Part shown: positions 1 to 8,522 of the stretch, piece by piece
Layout: each line of letters starts with the position of its first letter
Position numbering within the stretch: position 1 is the stretch's first letter
Source: Ruegeria atlantica
Lineage (GTDB): Bacteria; Pseudomonadota; Alphaproteobacteria; Rhodobacterales; Rhodobacteraceae
Direction of reading: 5' to 3'
Length of the DNA: 64,000 nucleotides
NCBI RefSeq assembly: GCF_013032505.1
Contig: NZ_WQCG01000008.1
Coordinates: 62,001 to 126,000, forward strand
The notes under the pieces: generated by a model
What the model was told of the DNA's origin: nothing
Database searches by the model: none
What the model saw: only the letters and a program-made list of their open reading frames with translations
Program-made: the position numbers and the translations under genes

Positions 1-154
1 TCCGCAGTTCGCGCTGAACATCCAGAAGAGACTTGCCCATGGTCGCGCGTTCTCCGCGCATCCTGTCGCCAAGTCGCACCTCATAGTCGTCAAAGCCCTT
101 CGGCCTGACGTCCGTGTTTTCTTCGGAATCGCGCTGTGATCTGCGCCCAATCAT
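1..154 (-). CDS. Helix-turn-helix (RodZ/DUF4115-like) protein, N-terminal part
   Basis: Partial gene that runs off the left edge. Starting from the ATG at 154, 51 codons are open and read MIGRRSQRDSEE, then a conserved stretch with GFDDYEVRLGDRMRGERA and KSLLDVQRELR. This is the start of a Cro/C1-type helix-turn-helix as found in RodZ-like proteins, which in this family is cytoplasmic and followed by a membrane segment and a periplasmic DUF4115 domain; those parts lie outside the window. It is the next gene downstream of hemA on the same strand. The family assignment rests on the N-terminus only. Confidence 0.6.
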   Translation of the reverse strand, partial: MIGRRSQRDSEENTDVRPKGFDDYEVRLGDRMRGERATMGKSLLDVQRELR

Positions 155-283
155 CCCTGCTGCCCCATTCTGCCTTGCGCGTGTTACACGCCAACGGCGA
201 ATCGCCCACTTAACGATTCGTGCGTCTCTTTTGTTAGCGTAAGCTTAACACGCGACAAACGCATTGCACACTTTGGCGTGAGG
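155..283. other. Intergenic region between hemA and the RodZ-like gene
   Basis: Reading toward the RodZ-like gene there is TTAA, seven bases, then CTAAC (248 down to 233), one mismatch from the CtrA consensus TTAA-N7-TTAAC, centred about 85 nt before the start codon. The stretch is AT-rich compared with its neighbours, so a promoter for the RodZ-like gene is likely here. The CtrA assignment is only a pattern match. Confidence 0.3.
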
Positions 284-1507
284 TTAACCGGCAAGTTCGG
301 CGCGATTTAGCGCACAATGTGACCAAAGTTCGTCCATCGCCTGGATCAATCGGTTCATTTCACCCGGTCCATGTATCGGTGACGGGGTAAAACGCAGGCG
401 CTCGGTACCACGCGGCACAGTCGGGAAATTGATCGGCTGAACGTAGATACCGTGATCATCCAGCAGTTTATCGCTGAGGATTTTGGTGTGCACAGGGTTT
501 CCAACAATCACTGGAACGATGTGGCTGCCATGATCGATAAGCGGCAGGCCCATCCCCTTCAGACGCAATTTGAGAATCTTGGCTTGGGTCTGGTGCTGCT
601 CGCGCAGTTCAGATGCGCCTTTGAGGTATGCAACCGATGCTGCCGCACCCGCGGCTACAGCCGGCGGCAAGGACGTTGTGAAGATGAAACCCGGCGCATA
701 AGAACGCACCGCATCACACATTTTCTCGCTGGCGGCGATATAGCCACCCATCACGCCATAGGCTTTGGCCAAAGTGCCGTTGATGATGTCGATACGATGC
801 GCAAGGCGATCACGTTCGGTCACACCACCACCACGCGGACCATACATACCGACAGCGTGTACCTCATCAATATAGGTCAGGGCACCAAACTCGTCGGCCA
901 GATCGCAGATCTCCTCGATCGGTCCGAAATCGCCATCCATCGAATAGACGGACTCGAAAGCGATCAGTTTGGGGGCTGCGGGATCGTCGGCCTCAAGCAA
1001 TTCGCGCAGATGCGCAACATCGTTATGGCGGAAGATGCGCTTGGCACCGCCGTTGCGGCGTACGCCTTCGATCATCGAGGCGTGGTTCAACGCATCCGAA
1101 TAAATAATCAGGCCGGGAAAAAGCTTTGGCAACGTGCTAAGTGTCGCGTCATTGGCAATATACGCACTGGTGAACAGCAGCGCGGCCTCTTTGCCGTGCA
1201 GATCAGCCAGTTCAGCCTCAAGCTGCTTGTGATAGACAGTGGTGCCTGAGATGTTGCGCGTTCCGCCCGACCCCGCACCGGCCGCGTCAACGGCATCATG
1301 CATTGCATTCAAAACAACCGGGTTCTGGCCCATACCTAGGTAGTCGTTGCCACACCACACCGTGATGTTCTGTTGCGAGCCGTCTGGGCGCGTGCGTACA
1401 GCATGCGGGAAATGACCGTTCTGGCGTTCGATATCGATGAAGGTACGATAACGACCTTCATCATGCAGCCTGGCAATCGCAGAATCGAGCTGAGCAGTAT
1501 AGTCCAC
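284..1507 (-). CDS. hemA: 5-aminolevulinate synthase
   Basis: Condenses glycine with succinyl-CoA to 5-aminolevulinate, the first step of tetrapyrrole synthesis in alphaproteobacteria (C4 pathway). The 407-residue protein has the usual length of bacterial ALAS and shows the fold type I PLP-enzyme features: a glycine-rich [13 protein letters not shown] region near residues 76-88, [10 protein letters not shown] (about residues 214-223) that holds the PLP aspartate, and the Schiff-base lysine in [12 protein letters not shown] (about 243-254). The ATG follows a purine-rich AAGGAGAAA stretch. A perfect Fnr-type box lies about 140 bp upstream, in line with oxygen control of hemA in Rhodobacter. Confidence 0.96.
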   Translation of the reverse strand: MDYTAQLDSAIARLHDEGRYRTFIDIERQNGHFPHAVRTRPDGSQQNITVWCGNDYLGMGQNPVVLNAMHDAVDAAGAGSGGTRNISGTTVYHKQLEAELADLHGKEAALLFTSAYIANDATLSTLPKLFPGLIIYSDALNHASMIEGVRRNGGAKRIFRHNDVAHLRELLEADDPAAPKLIAFESVYSMDGDFGPIEEICDLADEFGALTYIDEVHAVGMYGPRGGGVTERDRLAHRIDIINGTLAKAYGVMGGYIAASEKMCDAVRSYAPGFIFTTSLPPAVAAGAAASVAYLKGASELREQHQTQAKILKLRLKGMGLPLIDHGSHIVPVIVGNPVHTKILSDKLLDDHGIYVQPINFPTVPRGTERLRFTPSPIHGPGEMNRLIQAMDELWSHCALNRAELAG

Positions 1508-1643
1508 CAGTTTCTCCTTATGTGCCCGACAAAAACTTGCTGTTTGCCGAACCCTTTATTTCCCCAGATGACGGGTCTAGCCGTCCCCGCGGTTTTGCTT
1601 CCCCTTAAGTACCTTGCCTAGAGGCATTGCCGGAGTCGCAGCA

Positions 1644-1657
1644 TTGATCTGTATCAA
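1644..1657. promoter_or_regulatory. FnrL/FNR box upstream of hemA
   Basis: TTGATCTGTATCAA is a perfect match to the FNR/FnrL consensus TTGAT-N4-ATCAA. It lies 137 nt upstream of the hemA ATG, in the 335-bp gap between hemA and the divergent M20 peptidase gene. FnrL control of hemA is established in Rhodobacter; control here is inferred from the site alone. The site could also act on the divergent gene. Confidence 0.75.
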
Positions 1658-1842
1658 TTATCTCTCTTAACGCCCCCCGACAAGTAAAGTTACGGCCATC
1701 AGACGCGAGGAAACGACGCAGGCGATCCCCCTGCCACACTTCCTGTTTCCAATAGTATACTCCAAATCCTGCCGATACGCACTGGACGGCGCCGCCCGTG
1801 CTGATAGGTTCCGCACCAGTTCACGCCATTCAGGAGAAGCTC

Positions 1843-3228
1843 ATGTCGCTAGACGCTGTTCTGAGCAGGATCGACACCGATCTGACCACATCCATCGACC
1901 GGTTGATGGAATTTCTACGCATCCCGTCAATCTCGACCGACCCGGCATACAAAGAGCAGGTCAATCAGGCGGCCGATTGGCTGGTTGCAGATCTACAAAG
2001 CATCGGCATAGCCGCCGAAAAACGCGAGACCCCGGGTCACCCGATGGTCGTTGGCCATGTGGGCGAAGACGGCGACGGCCCCCATGTTCTGTTTTACGGC
2101 CACTACGACGTCCAACCCGTTGACCCGCTGGAACTTTGGAACCGAGACCCCTTTGATCCCGCCCTAGAAGACACCGAAAACGGTCAGGTCATCCGTGGCC
2201 GAGGTTCTTCAGATGATAAGGGTCAGTTGATGACCTTTGTCGAGGCTTGCCGCGCGTGGAAAGCCATCCACGGCACTCTGCCCTGCCGCATCACGTTTTT
2301 CTTCGAAGGCGAAGAGGAATCCGGCTCGCCCTCGCTGGTTCCGTTCCTGGAAGCCAACAAGGAAGAGTTGAAGGCCGATCTGGCACTGGTCTGCGACACC
2401 TCGATGGTCTCGCGTGGCGTGCCCTCCATCGCCTCGCAATTGCGCGGCATGCTCAAGGATGAATTCACCATCATCGGTCCCCGCATCGATCTGCATTCCG
2501 GTCACTACGGCGGCCCGGGCCTCAACCCGCTGCGTGAGTTGTCAAAGATCGTCGCCTCTTTCTATGACGACGAAACAGGGCGTGTGGCCGTAGAAGGGTT
2601 CTACGAAGGTGTGCACGAAGTACCCGCCGAGCAACTTCGCCAGTGGGAAAACTGCGGGTTTGATGAGGCGGAATACCTGAATTCGGTTGGCTATTCGCAG
2701 CCGCATGGTGAAAAAGGATATTCCACACTGGAGCAGCAATGGGCGCGTCCGACACTGGAAGTGAACGGTTTGTGGGGCGGCTACAACGGCGCAGGTTCGA
2801 AAACCGTGATCCCGTCCGAAGCGCACTGCAAGATCACTTGCCGTCTTGTCGGTGACATGGACCCCGACGCCCTGCGCGACAAGATCCGCAAACACGTTGA
2901 TGATCGCCTGTCGCCGGACGCGAAAGTCGTCTGGGACAATGACCTGGAGGGCTCTCCTGCGTCCGTCATGAACCTCGACCGCCCAGAATTCGAAGCGGCG
3001 CGCGGCGCATTGTCCGATGAATGGAACCGCGAGGCTGTCTTTACCGGCATGGGCGGCTCGATTCCGGTCGTCGGCTATTTCGACACGGTTCTCGGGCTGG
3101 ATTCGATGCTGGTCGGCTATGCCAATGATGACGACGCCATCCACTCACCTAATGAGAAGTATGACGTGAAGAGCTTCCACAAGGGCATCCGCTCGTGGGC
3201 GCGCATTCTGGATGCTTTGAACAAGTAA
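1843..3228 (+). CDS. M20 family metallopeptidase (dipeptidase)
   Basis: Zinc-dependent exopeptidase of the M20/M25/M40 family, probably cytosolic, acting on dipeptides or N-acyl amino acids. 461 residues from the ATG at 1843, which is preceded by AGGAG; a GTG at 1798 gives a longer frame but lacks a ribosome site. The metal-binding motifs are visible: GHYDVQP about residue 86, the Glu-Glu catalytic pair in FEGEEESGSP about residue 155, and a C-terminal HSPNEKYD histidine. The dimerization domain sits between. Downstream is a shared bidirectional terminator with lpdA. Exact substrate is unknown. Confidence 0.9.
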   Translation: MSLDAVLSRIDTDLTTSIDRLMEFLRIPSISTDPAYKEQVNQAADWLVADLQSIGIAAEKRETPGHPMVVGHVGEDGDGPHVLFYGHYDVQPVDPLELWNRDPFDPALEDTENGQVIRGRGSSDDKGQLMTFVEACRAWKAIHGTLPCRITFFFEGEEESGSPSLVPFLEANKEELKADLALVCDTSMVSRGVPSIASQLRGMLKDEFTIIGPRIDLHSGHYGGPGLNPLRELSKIVASFYDDETGRVAVEGFYEGVHEVPAEQLRQWENCGFDEAEYLNSVGYSQPHGEKGYSTLEQQWARPTLEVNGLWGGYNGAGSKTVIPSEAHCKITCRLVGDMDPDALRDKIRKHVDDRLSPDAKVVWDNDLEGSPASVMNLDRPEFEAARGALSDEWNREAVFTGMGGSIPVVGYFDTVLGLDSMLVGYANDDDAIHSPNEKYDVKSFHKGIRSWARILDALNK

Positions 3229-3230
3229 AC

Positions 3231-3266
3231 AAAAAAGGCACCGCCCAATTTGCGGTGCCTTTTTTC
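3231..3266. terminator. Bidirectional intrinsic terminator
   Basis: An 8-bp GC stem (GGCACCGC at 3237-3244 with GCGGTGCC at 3252-3259) flanked by A6 on the left and T6 on the right, so it can end transcripts from both the M20 peptidase gene (+) and lpdA (-). Confidence 0.9.
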
Positions 3267-3282
3267 TGAGGTTAGGCCCCTA

Positions 3283-4677
3283 TCACATGTGAATTACGCG
3301 TCCGTAAGCGTCCAACACACTTTCATGCATCATTTCAGACAGGGTTGGATGCGGGAAGACGGTGTTCATCAGGTCCTCTTCCGTGGTTTCCAGCTGGCGT
3401 CCCACGACGTAACCCTGAATCAACTCGGTAACTTCTGCGCCGATCATGTGCGCGCCCAGCAACTCACCTGTTTTTGCGTCAAAGACTGTCTTGATCAGGC
3501 CCTCGGGCTCGCCCAGTGCAATGGCCTTGCCGTTGCCGATGAACGGGAACCGACCGACCTTGATATCATAGCCCAGTTCTTTGGCCTTGGCCTCGGAGTA
3601 CCCAACCGACGCCACCTGCGGCTGACAGTAGGTGCACCCGGCAATGCTCTCGGGTTTCACCGGATGTGCGTGCTTGCCGGCGATCAGCTCAGCAACCATG
3701 ACACCTTCGTGGCTGGCCTTGTGCGCCAGCCAAGGCGCGCCTGCGATGTCACCAATTGCGTAAAGGCCGTCGACTCCTGTACGGCAGAACTCATCTGTTA
3801 CGACGTGGGTGCGGTCGATCCTGACGCCCAGTGCCTCAAGCCCAAGACCTTCAACATTCCCTACAATCCCCACGGCCGAAATCACGGTGTCAAAGTCGTG
3901 CTTTTCGACCTTGCCCTTAACTTCGATATGCGCGGTGACCTTGCCCTTACCACGATCCAGTTGCTTGACCATCGCTTTTTCCATGATGGTCATGCCTTGT
4001 TTGGTAAAGGCCTTCTTGGCGAGCGCACTGATTTCAGCGTCTTCAACCGGCAAGACACGATCCATCACCTCGACCACAGTCGTGTCGGCACCCAATGTAT
4101 TGTAGAAGCTGGCGAATTCGATCCCGATCGCACCTGATCCGATGACCAGCAGTTTCTTCGGCATCCGCGGCGGCTGCAGAGCGTGTTTGTAAGTCCAGAC
4201 CAGATCGCCGTCTGCTTCCAGACCCGGCAATTCCCGCGCTCGCGCACCGGTGGCCAGAACAATGTTCTTGGCCGCCAGTTCCTCGGTGCCCTTGTCGGTT
4301 TTGACGGTAACCTTGCCCTTCGCAGGGATCGTGGCCTCGCCCATGACCACAGTCACTTTGTTCTTTTTCAACAGGTGGCCGATGCCGCCCGACAGTTGCG
4401 CCGCAACCCCGCGCGAGCGCTTTACGACCGCGTCCAGATCATACCCAACCTTGTCCGCGCTCAGCCCAAAATCCTTCGCACGCTCCATCAGGTGGAACAC
4501 TTCGGAGGAACGCAGCAGTGCCTTGGTCGGAATACAACCCCAGTTCAGACAGATACCGCCCAGATGCTCACGCTCGACCACCGCTGTTTTCAGGCCCAGC
4601 TGGGCGGCGCGAATAGCAGCCACATACCCGCCAGGGCCGGCGCCAATTACGATCAGATCAAAAGATTGTGCTGCCAT
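3283..4677 (-). CDS. lpdA: Dihydrolipoyl dehydrogenase (E3)
   Basis: FAD-dependent E3 subunit that reoxidizes dihydrolipoyl groups of the 2-oxoacid dehydrogenase complexes with NAD+. 464 residues, normal length. The N-terminal FAD motif GAGPGGYVAAI, the redox disulfide in GGICLNWGCIPTKALL, the NAD-binding GSGAIGIEFASF and the C-terminal active-site histidine in HPHPTLSEMMHE are all visible. It is separate from pdhABC, 17 kb away, but its upstream region carries the same inverted repeat as pdhA, so co-regulation is likely. A second lpd serving oxoglutarate dehydrogenase may exist elsewhere in the genome. Confidence 0.95.
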   Translation of the reverse strand: MAAQSFDLIVIGAGPGGYVAAIRAAQLGLKTAVVEREHLGGICLNWGCIPTKALLRSSEVFHLMERAKDFGLSADKVGYDLDAVVKRSRGVAAQLSGGIGHLLKKNKVTVVMGEATIPAKGKVTVKTDKGTEELAAKNIVLATGARARELPGLEADGDLVWTYKHALQPPRMPKKLLVIGSGAIGIEFASFYNTLGADTTVVEVMDRVLPVEDAEISALAKKAFTKQGMTIMEKAMVKQLDRGKGKVTAHIEVKGKVEKHDFDTVISAVGIVGNVEGLGLEALGVRIDRTHVVTDEFCRTGVDGLYAIGDIAGAPWLAHKASHEGVMVAELIAGKHAHPVKPESIAGCTYCQPQVASVGYSEAKAKELGYDIKVGRFPFIGNGKAIALGEPEGLIKTVFDAKTGELLGAHMIGAEVTELIQGYVVGRQLETTEEDLMNTVFPHPTLSEMMHESVLDAYGRVIHM

Positions 4678-4705
4678 GTTTCCCTCTCGGCGCAGGTCGA
4701 TTCAG

Positions 4706-4731
4706 AAATTAGTTTACCATTAAACTAATTT
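4706..4731. promoter_or_regulatory. Palindromic operator upstream of lpdA
   Basis: Perfect inverted repeat with 11-bp arms (AAATTAGTTTA, spacer CCAT, TAAACTAATTT), centred about 42 nt upstream of the lpdA start. Its core, TAGTTTA-N4-TAAACTA, is repeated upstream of pdhA at 21384-21407. No transcription factor is assigned. Confidence 0.75.
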
Positions 4732-4893
4732 TCAGAACGCATCAACATATTGCTCCCGCGACAAAACGGACGCAGGGTAAACCGGCGCGGAATGCGCAAT
4801 TTTCAGCCTATACCGCACGCGAAGCTATGGCTAGAAGATACACACCGGACCTTCCCGGGCTTTGTGAAACCCAAGTCATTCGAAAGGCTTACC

Positions 4894-5328
4894 ATGGCCA
4901 AAACGCTAAAAGATTTGTTGCTTGCCGTGCTGAATGCCACGCTTATCCTGATCGCACTTTGTCTGTTTCTGGGGTGGAAGCTGGCCTCGACGGTCGACGG
5001 AATTACAGGCAAATTTGCCGAAAAAGTTCAGATTGTAGCTCCGTTGAAGGAAGAGGTTCAGGGGATACGCGGCGAATTGACGGCATTGCGCAGCGACTTG
5101 TCATCCCTTCAGCTTAGCGGAACAGCGGCTGACAGCGCGACCGCCCGGAAACTGTCTGACGCTTTGGGAAAGCTGGATGGTCTGGAAAGCAACCTGCAAG
5201 CTGCTCAGTCCAGAATAGCTGAATTGACCGAGGCCCCGGACCAGTTAATCAACACAGCAATTGAAAACTCGGCCGACATCGTTGCCGACCGGATCATCGC
5301 AATCCGAGGCTGCGAACCGGCGTCCTAG
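4894..5328 (+). CDS. Small membrane-anchored protein of unknown function
   Basis: 144 residues from the ATG at 4894, preceded by GAAAGG; the longer open frame from 4750 has no ribosome site. An N-terminal hydrophobic segment (about residues 8-28, LLAVLNATLILIALCLFLGW) is followed by a helical region rich in Glu, Leu, Ser and Ala (residues 40-125) that looks like a coiled coil, then a short tail with one Cys. I do not recognize a named family. The gene ends four bases inside the convergent DUF924 gene. Confidence 0.65.
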   Translation: MAKTLKDLLLAVLNATLILIALCLFLGWKLASTVDGITGKFAEKVQIVAPLKEEVQGIRGELTALRSDLSSLQLSGTAADSATARKLSDALGKLDGLESNLQAAQSRIAELTEAPDQLINTAIENSADIVADRIIAIRGCEPAS

Positions 5329-5903
5329 CCGGCGGCCTGGAGCTCGCGCACTGTGGCGCCGTACCCGCCCATATCGACATAGGCGGCCTCGTGCTCGGTC
5401 ATCGGGCGCGAGAGGGCGTCGTTGCGATAAGGGAACCGGCCGAACTTGCGGATCACTTCGCGATGCGCCCGTGCGTGCAACAGGTTGCCGTCGGCGCCGT
5501 CGGTCATGTTTTGACACATCAGGCGCACGCAGCGTTCCTGATCACACAGGTTTTCCGAATGCATCAATGGAAGATAGAAGAACTGGCGGGCCGGTTCGTC
5601 GATCTTCAGATCCCACCCTTTGTCCACCGCACATTTCGCCGCCGACAAAGCCGCGCGGTCTGACGCGAACGCCTTGGCCCGCCCCCGGAACATGTTGCGT
5701 GGAAACTGATCCATCAGGATGATGTATGCCAAAGCACCGCTGGGATAGGTCAACCAGAGGGAAAACTTGCCTTCATTCGCAGCCTCCCACGTAGTCAGGA
5801 ACCTTTCGCGAATTTCAGCATCCAATGCGTCGTCCTGCAGATACCACCCTTTGGGACCAACTTCATCTAACCAAAAACTCAATACTTCTTCAGGACTTGC
5901 CAT
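5325..5903 (-). CDS. DUF924 family protein
   Basis: 192 residues with the DUF924 hallmarks: a start like EEVLSFWLDEVGPKGWY, DQFPRNMFRG about residue 66, and FYLPLMHSENLCDQERCV about residue 108. The family is all-helical and resembles tetratricopeptide repeat folds; its biochemical role is not established. The length is typical. It overlaps the preceding convergent gene by four bases and lies behind the MFS transporter gene on the same strand with a 108-bp gap. Confidence 0.85.
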   Translation of the reverse strand: MASPEEVLSFWLDEVGPKGWYLQDDALDAEIRERFLTTWEAANEGKFSLWLTYPSGALAYIILMDQFPRNMFRGRAKAFASDRAALSAAKCAVDKGWDLKIDEPARQFFYLPLMHSENLCDQERCVRLMCQNMTDGADGNLLHARAHREVIRKFGRFPYRNDALSRPMTEHEAAYVDMGGYGATVRELQAAG

Positions 5904-6011
5904 GCCCTTAACTCCGTCGTGTTGCCCCCCCAGGGACGTAACGTCATTAAAGTGCGTTTTACAGGTTTGTTACAGTAAAATATTGCAACACTTGCGACAT
6001 ATTTTCGTGTC

Positions 6012-7283
6012 CTAGGCAACATCTTGCGTTTCTTGCTCGGCTTCAGCGGCCTCAATGGCCACTTCCTGTGCAACCTCAAACGCAACCGGGGACGCCGTTG
6101 GATAGACGGGGGACATCGTGCCTGTTTCGTCAATTGGGATCGCCGCTCGTTGTGTCATGCGATACATCGCGTAAGCAGCCATCGTGACCAGCAAAGCGGC
6201 AATGAACAGGAAAAAGCCCGGAGGACCAAAGACTGCATCGCCCATAAGCCAACCGGTGATCAGCGGGCCAGCGATGGCTCCGAGGCCGTTGATAAACAAC
6301 AGACCACCAGACGCTGCGGCCATGTCCTCGTGATCCAGAAAGTCATTCGCATGGGCAATCAGCAATGAATACAAGGGGTTCGACATACCGCCGATCACAA
6401 ATGCCACGCCCAGCAGGATTGGAAACGTAACCCCGAACACCATGCCGACAAAAGCCGCGCAACCACCAACCCCTGCAACAAGCATAATCAGGAAGCGGCG
6501 ATCCATGCGGTCAGACATCCACCCCAATGGATATTGCAAGACCAGAGCACCGATATAGAAAGCGGCAATGAAAGTCGAAATCTCGACCAGTGTCAGGCCT
6601 GCGCGGGCACCGTATACCGACGCCATCCCGAACTGCGCGGAGAACACGCCACCCAAAAGAAACATGCCGACACAGCCCAATGGCGAATAACCGAACAATT
6701 CGCGCAGTGTCATTGGCTTGGTTGTGTCAAAAGCTGGTGTAGGCGAAATCGACAGCAGAATTGGCGCAAAAGAGACTGAAACCAGAATGGACGCGATCAC
6801 AAAGGTGTCGAACCCGGCCGGATCGCCCAACAAAACCAAGCCTTGTGCGCTGATGATGCCAGTCATCTGGAAGATCATATAAAGGGACAACGCCTGGCCA
6901 CGGTTCTCGTTGCTCGCTGCATTGTTGAGCCAGCTTTCCGCAGTGACGTAAACTCCGGAAAAACAGAAACCGATCACGACACGGCCAAGAATCCAGATAA
7001 CCGGGTCGGTCATCAACGGGTACATGATCATCACAGCCGAGATGAACGACGCCAGTGCCGCAAAGACCCGCACATGCCCGACGCGGCGGATCATTTCCGG
7101 CGCGAGACGCGACCCGCCTAGGAAGCCGACAAAGTAGGCCGACATCACGAACGACATTTGCAGGGTCGAGAAACCCTCAATCTCGCCGCGAACACCCAGA
7201 ATTGTCCCCTGAAGGCCGTTTCCGACCATCAACAAACCCATACCGAGCAATAGCGCCCATGCGCTGGAAAGGACCTGAAGCAT
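6012..7283 (-). CDS. MFS transporter (YcaD-like)
   Basis: Inner-membrane major facilitator superfamily transporter with about twelve hydrophobic segments, 423 residues. The ATG at 7283 follows GGAGA and gives MLQVLSSAWALLLGMGLLMVGNG; an upstream in-frame start at 7334 has no such site. Sequence signs include GGSRLAPEMIRRVGHVRVF in the loop 2-3 region (variant of the MFS motif A) and a repeat of this pattern, GWMSDRMDRR, in the second half. The C-terminal tail (about 35 residues) is Glu/Ala-rich and cytosolic. The general pattern is that of the YcaD-type group; the substrate cannot be read from sequence. Confidence 0.87.
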   Translation of the reverse strand: MLQVLSSAWALLLGMGLLMVGNGLQGTILGVRGEIEGFSTLQMSFVMSAYFVGFLGGSRLAPEMIRRVGHVRVFAALASFISAVMIMYPLMTDPVIWILGRVVIGFCFSGVYVTAESWLNNAASNENRGQALSLYMIFQMTGIISAQGLVLLGDPAGFDTFVIASILVSVSFAPILLSISPTPAFDTTKPMTLRELFGYSPLGCVGMFLLGGVFSAQFGMASVYGARAGLTLVEISTFIAAFYIGALVLQYPLGWMSDRMDRRFLIMLVAGVGGCAAFVGMVFGVTFPILLGVAFVIGGMSNPLYSLLIAHANDFLDHEDMAAASGGLLFINGLGAIAGPLITGWLMGDAVFGPPGFFLFIAALLVTMAAYAMYRMTQRAAIPIDETGTMSPVYPTASPVAFEVAQEVAIEAAEAEQETQDVA

Positions 7284-7395
7284 TAGGGTCTCCGAATATT
7301 TCCGACCAAGATTATGGCACCGTTTTGCAATCAAAAACGGCTTTGGTCATGCTTGTCTACGACATTGGAAAGATTCGATCCCGACAACGCGTCCC

Positions 7396-8442
7396 TTACG
7401 GGATCAAAAGCGACGCATCCCCGTACGAGAAGAACCGGTAATTCTGTTCAATTGCATGCGCATACACATTCCTCATACGCTCTTGCCCCATCAAGGCCGA
7501 AACCAGCATCAACAGGGTAGACTTCGGAAGGTGAAAATTGGTCATCAATGCGTTGGTCACGTGAAATTTGAAGCCAGGGTAGATGAAGATATCAGTCTCA
7601 CCTTCCCACGGCTCGATCTGCCCCGAGCGCGCCGCGCTTTCGATCAGACGCAGTGCGGTGGTGCCAACCGGGATGACGCGCCCGCCGGCCGCCTTGGTCT
7701 CACGTATCTCTTGCGCGGCGGCGGCGCTGACACTGCCCCACTCTGCGTGCATCTTATGCGTCGTCACGTCCTCGACCTTGACCGGCAGAAACGTCCCCGC
7801 GCCCACATGCAGCGTAACATGGGTAAATACGATGCCGCGCTCGCCCAGCGCCTGTATCAATGCCTCGTCAAAATGCAGCGAGGCCGTGGGGGCTGCGACC
7901 GCGCCGGAATTGCGGGCCCAGATTGTCTGGTAATCCGTCTTGTCCTGCTCATCCGCTGGTCGCTTAGCGGCGATGTAAGGCGGTAGCGGCATTGCACCGG
8001 CTTGTTCCAGCGCCGCATCGAAATCGTCGCCAGACAGGTTGAATCGCAGATACGCCTGCCCGTCTTCGACCCGTTCGAGACTGGCGCTAAGCTGATCCGA
8101 GAACTGAATATCTTCGCCTAACTTTACCTTTTTCAGCGGCTTGATCAGGGAAGCCCATGTGCCGTTAGCCTGCGGATCCAGAAGGGTCGCCTCAATCGCG
8201 GCTGAAACAGGGCCCTGTGCGCTGTCGCGATGGCGCCGCCCGTTCAGGCGCGCGGGAATAACCCGCGTGTCGTTCAGTACTAGGCGGTCGCCGGGCTTCA
8301 GCCAGTTTGGCAGATCAAAGACATGTGCGTCCGAGATCGCATCACCATCGGCCACCAGCAGGCGCGCGCTTGAGCGTGGGCTGGCGGGACGTGTGGCAAT
8401 CCGGTCTTCTGGCAGATGGAAATCAAAATCGCTGAGTTTCAT
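7396..8442 (-). CDS. queA: S-adenosylmethionine:tRNA ribosyltransferase-isomerase
   Basis: Transfers and isomerizes the ribosyl part of SAM to 7-aminomethyl-deazaguanine in tRNA, giving epoxyqueuosine. 348 residues from the ATG at 8442 ([20 protein letters not shown]), which matches the family's start; an ATG five codons earlier is in frame but less likely. Family motifs include [28 protein letters not shown] and [14 protein letters not shown] near the C-terminus. tgt, the partner gene often found next to queA, is not in the window. Confidence 0.96.
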   Translation of the reverse strand: MKLSDFDFHLPEDRIATRPASPRSSARLLVADGDAISDAHVFDLPNWLKPGDRLVLNDTRVIPARLNGRRHRDSAQGPVSAAIEATLLDPQANGTWASLIKPLKKVKLGEDIQFSDQLSASLERVEDGQAYLRFNLSGDDFDAALEQAGAMPLPPYIAAKRPADEQDKTDYQTIWARNSGAVAAPTASLHFDEALIQALGERGIVFTHVTLHVGAGTFLPVKVEDVTTHKMHAEWGSVSAAAAQEIRETKAAGGRVIPVGTTALRLIESAARSGQIEPWEGETDIFIYPGFKFHVTNALMTNFHLPKSTLLMLVSALMGQERMRNVYAHAIEQNYRFFSYGDASLLIP

Positions 8443-8482
8443 AGCCGCGCCATACAATTCCGGATCAGATTCAGCAACAGCC

Positions 8483-8522
8483 CATTCTGATGCCTGGGGT
8501 CACATTCAGAAGCCTGGGGTCA
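8483..8522. repeat. Two-copy 20-bp tandem repeat at the 3' end of the AsmA-like gene
   Basis: Two head-to-tail 20-bp units (8483-8502 and 8503-8522) that differ at two positions and share the core GCCTGGGGTCA. The right unit ends exactly on the stop codon of the AsmA-like gene. No open frame or hairpin with a U-tract accompanies them. They may be a remnant of a small repeat element or simple slippage. Confidence 0.7.
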
